Assembly (NCBI GenBank): GCA_020746105.1
Contig: CM036617.1
Span: 173,814,412-173,878,411 of the forward strand
Source: Trogon surrucura
Taxonomy: Eukaryota > Chordata > Aves > Trogoniformes > Trogonidae
Length of the DNA stretch: 64,000 nucleotides
Direction: 5' to 3'
This document shows positions 55,811-64,000 of the stretch, in pieces. A program made the translations under genes and the position numbers. How positions within the stretch are numbered: the first letter of the stretch is position 1; the number at the start of each line of letters is the position of its first letter. The notes beneath the pieces were generated by a model. It ran no database searches, had not been told where the DNA came from, and was given only the letters and a program-made list of their open reading frames with translations.

Positions 55811-57989
55811 GAAGCCTTGAGTAGTCTTGCTTTTATAAATACCAGACCATTAACATTCAGAAATGAAGTATTTGTTTGGGAGATTATTCAGTTAATTCTG
55901 TTATGTTTACATCTGTAGGTCTTTCTCATAGGCCAAAGCACATGTCAGCAGGAATAGTGCCAGTACAGCTTGGACGGATGGACTGCTGAAGTAGACACTG
56001 ATAAGGATTCTCATGTTACTGCCAGCTGTCAAGAGAACTCTTGAAGCTGTTAAAGAACTAAAACTGAAGAGTTTGTGGCTCTATATTTGTGGCCAGTATA
56101 AGGAATTGAGAAATATGATAACCAAAATATTTTGCAAAATACTTAAAATTAGATCTGTGGGAGAGAGAATTAGGATTGTTCAAAGTTTTGTGAAGTGACC
56201 GTCATGTATTCCTTGGTGAAAATGTCACGTGACAGGAGCACTGAGATTCCTGGCACACTAACAATAAAATTTTCTTCAGGTAAGGCAACTGCAACTCTTC
56301 AGGTCTGGAAAGTGGCAGATGTTTAGCATTTCTTTCCTTGAGGCCACAGACACCTGCTGTTTGATTTAAGGCATTAGAAAAACTATCACCATGGCTTGAA
56401 CTGAAGTTGCTGTAGAATAAATAGCCACAACAGTTGAACTCTCCTGATTTCCTATTGTTTTATTTGCCCTAGAGTGCACTGCAGTACTTTAAACTGACAC
56501 ACCTCAGGGATTCACAGCAGACTCTCCTCCCCTTATTCCAGCATGACTGATCCAACATTTGGTTTGCTGGAAAAAGCTGGTTTAAAAGCCATTATTTAAA
56601 ATCCCTAGGGTGGTGCACAGTAGCATTGTTTAAAAGCCAAGGAATAGCAGTGCATAAGATCTACTCTAAGAGACAAGCAACCACATTTTGCTAGAGTACA
56701 TAACAGAAATAGGTTTTAGCTTGCCAGATCATATCATTCATCTCTCAAGAATTTGATGTATGACTCTCATCAGAGCTGCTCTAGAGAAAAGCAATCTCTT
56801 AATTCCCATGTAAACTCCAGGCAAATAGTAGCAAAGAGCTAATGTCCTGAAAAGAAGGTTTTCTTATTTTTTATATATATATATATATATGGGGTTATTT
56901 TTTTAATATACACTATTTTACTCTTGCTTAAATACTATTTCCATATTACATGGCTTGTTTCAGTGATTTCTTTGTACTGTAAATTCATAACCTGTACCTC
57001 CTTTTTCTCAGAATCTACAAACTGCAATGCTTGCAATTTGTAGTCCTTGCATATGCAGAATATCTGTGCTGACTGAAACTCTACAGGATAATAAACTATG
57101 ATTTACTCAGACAGATTACCAATTTAGATATCCCAGTAACCTGTTTCCAAGAGTGACCAAAAGAGGGTGCTTCAGGGAAACTGCAGGCATTTCCAAAGAT
57201 GGAAAATAATCAGTAGTACATGTATTCAAAAGTTTCTTTGTTTAGAAGTGATGTTCTGGCTTGAAATGAGCAAGTTTTATTTTCTTTCCAAATATATTTT
57301 CCCCCTTACCTAATATAATTGGAGTGGTGAGTTCCACATCTTTTTTTGTTTGGTTGGTTTTGGATGTTGGGTTTGGGGTTTTTTTTTGTCTGTGATGTAT
57401 TATATGTATTCTTTTTTAGAACCAGGCTTCAACTCTTTGACTTTCCTTTCAGTTCAGTGATGTGCCCTTTTTCTATCAACAAGTAACTACACTGAAGACA
57501 GACAATTGGTATTTTTATTTTGTTAAAAATTCTGACATTTCGAAAAGGTTATAACTCAATATTTCATTTAGTACAATTCCTTTCTTCCCTCCCTTCCTGC
57601 CCCCTGTCATTTTTGTGAAATCAGAACAGTCTGCTATCTCAGTTCTTAGGAGTTTTATGATACCACTATGTCTATGTTCCTCTAAATCCTACAAGGGAAA
57701 CTTTCCACAGGCTGTTGTTAGAGAACTGGGAAATAATAGTAAAAATTTATTTGATTTAAGCATAAATTAGGGAGTTCCCCAGATTGGGGATAGAAAGTTG
57801 TAGTTGTGCATATTAGACTGCTCTGGGGAAAAGATGCCTACCCAAGCACTCTCAAAAGAAATTTTTTCCTACAAACCTTTGCCATCAGGACAGTGGGCCT
57901 CATAACGATATGCTCCTGTGTCCTTTCACTTGCTCCACATAGATGATGATTACACATCACTATCCTTATAATCATCACCCTCAATGAAG
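55811..57989. other. Intergenic, no gene recognised
   Basis: Unique sequence apart from the (AT)n tract at 56872. The largest open frame is 61 codons and looks random. Confidence 0.6.
56872..56890. repeat. (AT)n microsatellite
   Basis: A pure TA repeat of about nine units in intergenic DNA, followed by ggggtta. Confidence 0.9.
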
Positions 57990-59086
57990 TGTAAAAGTGT
58001 GGACTGGATGATCGGATAGTAAAGGTGGATTGTGAACTGGTTGAAGGAAAGAACTCAGAGAGCTGTGGTCAATAGGACAGAGTCTAGTTGGAGGTCTGTA
58101 TCTAGTGAAGTCCCTCAGGGGTCGGTACTGGGACCAGTACTATTCAATATATTCATCAATGACCTGGATGAGGGAGTAAAGTGCACCATCAAGCAAGTTT
58201 CCTGATGACACAAAACTGGGAGGAGTGGTTGACACACCAGAAGGCTGTGCTGCCATTCAGAGAGACCTGGACAGGCTGGAGAGTTGGGCGGGGAGAAATT
58301 TTATGAAATACAGCAAGGGCAAGTGTAGAGTCTTGCATCTGGGAAAGAACAACCCCATGTACCTGTAGAGGTTGAGGACTGACCTGTTGGAGAGCAGCAT
58401 AGGGGAAAGGGACCTGGGCATCCTGGTGGACAGCAGGATGACCATGAGCCGGGAATGTGCCCTCATGGCCAAGAAGGCCAATGGCATCCTGGGGTGTATT
58501 AGGAGGGGTGTGGCTAACAGGTGGAGAGAGGTTCTCCTCCCCCTCTACTCTGCCCTGCTGAGGCCACATCTGGAATATTGCATCTAGCTCTGGGGCCCTC
58601 AGTTCAAGAGGGACAGGAAACTGCTTGAGAGAGTCCAGCGCAGAGCCACAAAGGTGATTAAGGGAGTGCAACATCTCCCTTATCAGGAAAGGCTGAAGGA
58701 GTTGGGTCTCTTTAGCTTTGAGGAGACTGAGCGTTGACCTCATTAGTGTTTATAAATATGTAAAGGATGAGTGAGAGGAGGATGGAGCCAGGTTCTTCTC
58801 AGTGATATCCAGTGACAGGACAAGGGGCAATGGGTGGAAGCTGGAACACAGGAGATTACACAAAAACATTAGGAAAAACTTTTTTCACTGTGAGGGTAAC
58901 AGCAGTGGAACAGTCTGCCCAGAGAGGTTGTAGAGTCTCGTTCTCTGGAGACATTCAAATCCTGCCTGGGCGTGTTCCTGTGTGACCTACTCTAGGTGAT
59001 CCTCCTTTGGATGGGAGTTGGACTAGATGAACTTTCAAGGTCCCTTCCAACCCCTAACATTCTCTGATTCTGTGATTACGTGATTT
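57990..59086 (+). mobile_element. CR1 LINE (plus), diverged subfamily
   Basis: It runs from the RT region (ctgtatctagtgaagtccct, ttcaatatattcatcaatga) to ctctgattctgtgattacg. It shares unusual deletions and substitutions with the minus copy at 63514. Frames are broken. Confidence 0.92.
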
Positions 59087-59629
59087 CCAGCTTTCTTACA
59101 GACATTGCAGTACTTGCTGCCTACACTGCTGCTGCCCACTGCCCAAAAGCCCAGTAAAGGGTGACGGAACGACAGGCTTACTCACAAAGCTGCAGCATGC
59201 CGCTGAGAGGACGCCTAGATGACCTGCTCCCAACTGTCAAAGATCACTAAGGTGAATTAATAACATCCTCAGAGTCTCTGCAGTTGTTCTATCACTTGTT
59301 GATCAGAGAATGTGTCTAGAGGATGAGGCAACATTCATCTTGTGGGACTCCATTGTCCTCAAGGTGGGAACTAAGCAGCAGTAGATGCAGGAAGACCTTG
59401 GATGTGGAGGGGCATAGCAGAGGCCTTCTGCCAAGAACTAGTATCATAACTGTCATTGATAAACATCATTTAAGGAGTGACAGTTCAAGATGGTGAATAT
59501 CACCCTGCATAGCCATATTACATCCAAACTGGCTACTCAGTGGCTGGCCATTTTAAGGTAGGTAAATGCAAATGAATACAGCAAAAGCTATCATCAAAGT
59601 GTCCATAGCTATTCTTCAACCCTGTTCTT

Positions 59630-60120
59630 CTGTGCAGCGTTTGTGGGAAACATGAAGGAGATCATCCAAGCCTTTTCTCACTGGAATGCCTGAACTGTTT
59701 GGATTCTACAGATACCATGCACACCCAGTCCAGCACCTAAGCCCCAGGAGCAGATCTGAACTGTGAGGCCTACCACTAAGTTGCTCTTTGGGCTTTGGAG
59801 GACTGTTGGTGCAGGTTCACTGTTGTCTTTAAAGGATTCTTGACACAGCACCTACACCCTTTGGTTCACCTGGGATTCTGGCCTATTTATTTCCTTTATG
59901 AAGAGGAGTAAGCTACATGGCCAATGACGGTATATGCTCAAGCCATACTTTTGAAATCCTGAGAGACTCAACTTTGGAGGGATTTAAGATTTCCTGCCTT
60001 TCTACAAGCACAGTTCTATTGGATCCAAAGTTCTCAGAGCACTGGAAATTATGGTTGTCCCTAGAGTGCCTTTGCCCTGGAGTTTTGAACCTAAATAATC
60101 ACTTGTCCTATGTCTGAGGA
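59630..60120 (+). pseudogene. Possible Harbinger-type transposase relic
   Basis: Translated fragments in shifting frames recall HARBI1-like nucleases in order: a CPELFGFYRYHAHP-like piece near 59690, EAYHxVALWALEDCWCRFTV near 59770, then SSHTFEILRDSTL at 59938. The last could correspond to the family's GxxHDxRVLRDS motif. Stops and frameshifts break it. The similarity is weak and judged by eye. Confidence 0.25.
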
Positions 60121-62899
60121 GGCCCATCACACAGATCTACCACAGAAAGCTGGGATACAAGATAGCCTGCTTGGAGGAAATAAGACATGTTTCTAATGGG
60201 AGAAAATTCCTTGACAGACAGAAACCTTGGCTGTGGTTCCTCTGAAATGTTTTTTTTTTAAATGATACATTCCCGCAATATACTTCTGTTTTGACAAAAT
60301 CACATTTTCTACTGGAACTACATGGTTAGAAAATTCCCAGCTCTAAGTTCAGTTTTATGAATGTATTATTCATGGCACCCTAAATAGTACCTCTCAAAGC
60401 TGAACTGTTCCAGTTATTTCCTTCTCTACATAATCGATGTTTTCCCAAGCCTCTCTTCATTTTTGTTGTCTGTCTGTAAACCTTCTGCCACGTCCTTTTT
60501 TGATGAAGTGATCAGTGCAGAACAGTGGTTCAGAGGAAGCTCTCTCATTGATTTATATGATGGCGTTCACTTTCAATATCGTTTTCAACATCGCTCTGTT
60601 TGCATCCTAACATTTTGTTTGCTCTTTGATCGATGCTGTGTATTGAGCAGAGACTGTTATTGAGTTGTTCACAGAAGTATCCGAGTCCTTTTTTCCCCTC
60701 TGTGGTTGCAGATAATTTAGAGCCCTGCAAGGTGCATTAGTAGGTCAGATTATTCTTCCCAATGCCTATCATTATCTTCTCTTTCTGAGCCCTGCAAGGC
60801 AGGCAGGCGGTGGTACTGCAATCAGGCTTCCCCCGAAGGAGCACAGCTTGAAATTTGGTCTGGGACTCTATGAGCACACTGCACCAGCAGCTGTCTGAGA
60901 GGCACGGAGGTAATGTCCTCCCCACAGAGACCTGTCCTCTTCCTCACCAGTGTGACGCTCACCTTGTTCTCACAATTACACACTCCAGGTGCAAGTTATC
61001 AGAGGAGCAAGTACTAAAGAAAAGGCGACATGTCCTTGTTTTTCTCAAAGAATTGTGGCTTAGAAGCCTACGTTTTACTGCAGACTACATGATATATGAA
61101 GAAATTATTTCCTAGTATTACCCTGAAAGTCATCTCATACGTAACTGGTCAGCACTATGGCTTAGGACAAGAACTGGCAAGATAATTTCCTTCATTTAAA
61201 TTGCTAATCTCAGTCCTATGAAACTGTCTATGGCCTCTCCTTAAACGTTCTGTTTTTAAGGGACCTGGAAGCTTCCTGAAAAAACTCTCAGCTGCTGTGG
61301 AAATGCTCAATGTTTTTGGCTTTTGTTATTTTTTTTTTTTATTATGTGCTTTTAAGTGGCCATTCTACCACCTGTCTGCAAACTATGCTGTGAGTTGAGC
61401 ACACCAACCGAACAACACAGGATGTGTCCTACAGGCAAATACAAAGAGCAAATAGCATACAGGGAAAAAAAAAAAGGAAAATACACTGTAACATGGATTT
61501 CTTTTTTACAGTTTTTTTTTTTTTTGCTACAAAAGAAAGTTTAATATTAGAGTGGTCGGCATGGAAAGATGTTTAAATGGATAAATGATCAACATTTCAT
61601 GGATGAAATTTTTCTACATCTGGTAGGCAACTGCTGAGAGATCAGTTCAGCCTCTTGGGCTTTTGCAGTGTAGCAGTTTGCTGCTTGTAAAACAAATAAC
61701 ATGGATTAAACTAGATTCATTTTTCTGGCAGATTAAGCAGCTGTCTTCTGTCAGGTTCCCTGCTCAATCCTTCTTACCAGTGCTTGTTCATAAAAGATAT
61801 TTGTCAGCTAATAAAGCATTGAAGTAGGAATGATTCTTTGCATACATTTATAGCTCAATAGCAACACAAGTTACATTTCCATCTTACCTTTCAATTACTT
61901 CCTGAAAGAGTACTGTTCAGGAGAAAGCCAACTCAGGTCTGTCCTGGAAGTATGATTAAAAGCAAGTGTCAGAAGAAATTCTTCGTCCCAAAGGAGGGGC
62001 ATTATACATCCTACTGAATATTGCTCTTGCAAAGGAACGCAAATAAGGTAAAACTGAGTGTTACCTCTAATATTGCTGGTGAACCCAAGCCCAACATCCG
62101 CTCCCTTCAGCCTTACGAGCTGCTAACACTAAAAACTCAATGAGGGCTCTGGAAATACCACATTTTTGGGTTTATTTTTCTTTCCCAAGGAATAATCAAT
62201 ACTGAAAATAAGGGGGAACCAAATCAACTCCTCTATGACTCCTGTGCATACTCCACTCTTCTGGTTATTAACAGCACCTTAACAAACTCTGGGCCTGCAG
62301 TCAGGATTGCTCACCTACAGCTTAGCAGAGTTTAGCCAATAAGCTTGTTAATGGAGCATGAGATGTAGCACCATCTTGCTCAGACTCTCTGCTATGTTCA
62401 GCAGGAATCACATCAGCATTGCTTATTTTGCATAGGCTTTTATTGTAGCAGAGTGGAATGTAACTGTAGAAGTGTGAGAACAGTTCAGTAAATGGTATCT
62501 TCTCTGTAAGGTGACATTTCCCTTGATGTTAGGTGAGAGAGTGCTTTTCTCCTTCCCCATTTCTCCCCTCTCACCTGCCCCTAGGATTTCACTCATAAAT
62601 GCAGAACAGCTGCACCATTCCCAGGAGTATCAGAGAGGAGAGGACAGTTGTTTGGGTCCAGGTCTTAGGAGGAGAGTTTTGCTGAGTGAGCTGTAAATTA
62701 GACAAAGAGAAAACTCTATGTAGGGTAAAAGACTGCAGCAGTTGAGAGTCACTCTCCAAGGCACGGTCTGGGCATTGTGGTGTGGAGGTACCCTATAGTA
62801 TTGTTTAGGTTGATGGAAAAGAAGTGAGGTCTCAGTGTAACCTACCCGAGGAAGAGTGAGAAGTAAAGAAGATTTCACCTCATTTCTAGAGTAAAAAAA
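60121..62899. other. Intergenic, no gene recognised
   Basis: Unique sequence with several poly-T and poly-A runs (61330, 61465, 61513) but nothing I can assign. Confidence 0.55.
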
Positions 62900-63480
62900 T
62901 GAGGTAGTGTAAGAAGGGCACCCATTCTCAATAAAATCCACACACATGATTAAACTGGATTTATTTAAGAAATTAAATGCTCCCCCAAGTATACAAGTTC
63001 GGGTATCGGTTGAGGAAAGTAACTACTACACTGCACCAACCCTAATAAAAGAATAATGATCCGGATCAAAAATATGCTCACCTGTAAAAAGATGAGGAAT
63101 CTCACCTTCGAAGATTGTCCTTGAAAAGGCGTCCCGAATCAAGGGGGAAAATTGAAAACCACGACTACAGACCTGCTGCTCCAGAGCAGACTCCGACGAG
63201 GGCTGCCAGCAAACCCCATTTTAAACTCAGTCGAATTTGAATGGTGGTCAGTCAAGCCATATCGGCCTCTCACCGGCTGCCAGCCAACTCCCTGGGAGTA
63301 TCCCCAGTAGGGAGCCAGTTTCAAAACTAGCCTAGGGTTTCATCAGATTCTCTACCCTTAGGCTGGTGACTAGTTCTGAACTAGCCTAGGTTTTCATTTC
63401 AGCAGATTCACTAAAATCTGCCTGACACTGGGGGGGGCATTCCAAAACCAGGGGGGAATGCACCTACCACAGGCAGCCAC
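62900..63480 (-). repeat. Possible LTR or other interspersed repeat
   Basis: On the minus strand this GC-richer block begins near tgtggctgcctgtggtaggt and contains two imperfect copies of an aactagcctagg-type unit. An AATAAA at 62960-62965 is followed by a T-rich end. This resembles an LTR with its poly(A) signal but no family is recognised. Confidence 0.25.
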
Positions 63481-63513
63481 ATTAATTGAAGTGTAACCAA
63501 GAAAAACACGTCA

Positions 63514-64000
63514 CATAATCACAGAATCAGAGAATGTTAGGGGTTGGAAGGGACCTCGAAAGTTCATCTAGTCCAACCCCCATCCAAAGCAGGATCACCT
63601 AGAGCAGGTCACACAGGAACACGCCCAGGCAGGATTTGAATGTCTCCAGAGAATGAGACTCTACAACCGCTCTGGGCAGACTGTTCCACTGCTGTCACCC
63701 TCACAGTGAAAAAAGTTTTTGTTAATGTTTTTATGTAATCTCCTGTGCTCCAGCTTGCACCCGTTGCCCTTTGTCCTGTCACTGGATATCACTGAGAAGA
63801 AGTTGGCTCTGTCCTCCTGTCACTCATCCTTTACGTATTTATAAACATTAATGAGGTCAATGCTCAGTCTCCTCAAAGCTAAAGAGACCCAACTCCTTCA
63901 GCCTTTCCTCATAAGGGAGATGTTGCACTCCCTTAATCACCTTTGTGGCTCTGCGCTGGACTCTTTCAAGCAGTTCCCTGTCCTTCTTGAACTGAGGGGC
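63514..64000 (-). mobile_element. CR1 LINE (minus), runs off the window end
   Basis: It starts cataatcacagaatcagaga and is CR1 through base 64000. It shares a short deletion (agctttgaggagactgag on its own strand) and a gacagcagtggaacagtctg variant with the 58-59 kb copy. Confidence 0.92.

Noticed and set aside
1-64000. Prokaryote-type features (operons, CRISPR arrays, insertion sequences)
   Set aside because: The window is vertebrate nuclear DNA. Repeated words are CR1 tails, not spaced direct repeats.

Overview
The window is vertebrate nuclear DNA, almost certainly from a bird. It is AT-rich, with intron-split genes, many CR1 LINE fragments ending in the avian 'attctatgat' 3' tail, and LTR-type repeats that resemble avian endogenous retrovirus LTRs. 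One tRNA-Ile-headed, CR1-tailed SINE at 6663-6845 resembles elements described in passerines. That is only a hint about the order.

Three protein genes can be rebuilt exon by exon with consistent splice phases. In order they are CEP290 (+, the last 20 coding exons, 235-20505), RLIG1/C12orf29 (-, all 7 coding exons, 21857-30961) and C12orf50 (+, 10 coding exons, 36682-48311). This matches the human 12q21.32 block. CEP290 and RLIG1 converge tail to tail, with poly(A) signals about 30 bp apart. RLIG1 and C12orf50 are divergent, with a CpG island over the RLIG1 start.

Region by region: 1-20.5 kb is the CEP290 3' half, a transition-zone coiled-coil protein. Its introns hold CR1 copies, the SINE and an unexpected 212-codon open acidic segment at 9242-9877 that is in frame with the exons on both sides. 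21.1-31.0 kb is RLIG1, an ATP-dependent RNA ligase, with a 3.2-kb antisense-to-forward (gene-sense) CR1 in one intron. 31.4-34.7 kb is a nested CR1 stack next to an LTR-like repeat. 36.7-48.4 kb is C12orf50, a small CCCH-finger protein, with a 2.6-kb CR1 and a possible solo LTR in introns. 48.4-64 kb is intergenic: four CR1 copies, two LTR candidates, a possible Harbinger transposase relic and otherwise unrecognised DNA.

The three genes do not form a pathway. CEP290 acts at the ciliary gate, RLIG1 in RNA repair, and C12orf50 has no established role. Their adjacency is ancestral synteny. The most unusual signal is the in-frame acidic segment inside CEP290. Smaller points are a GC-AG intron and a NAGNAG acceptor in C12orf50, and a 3-nt donor choice that decides whether a P-loop-like motif in CEP290 is intact.
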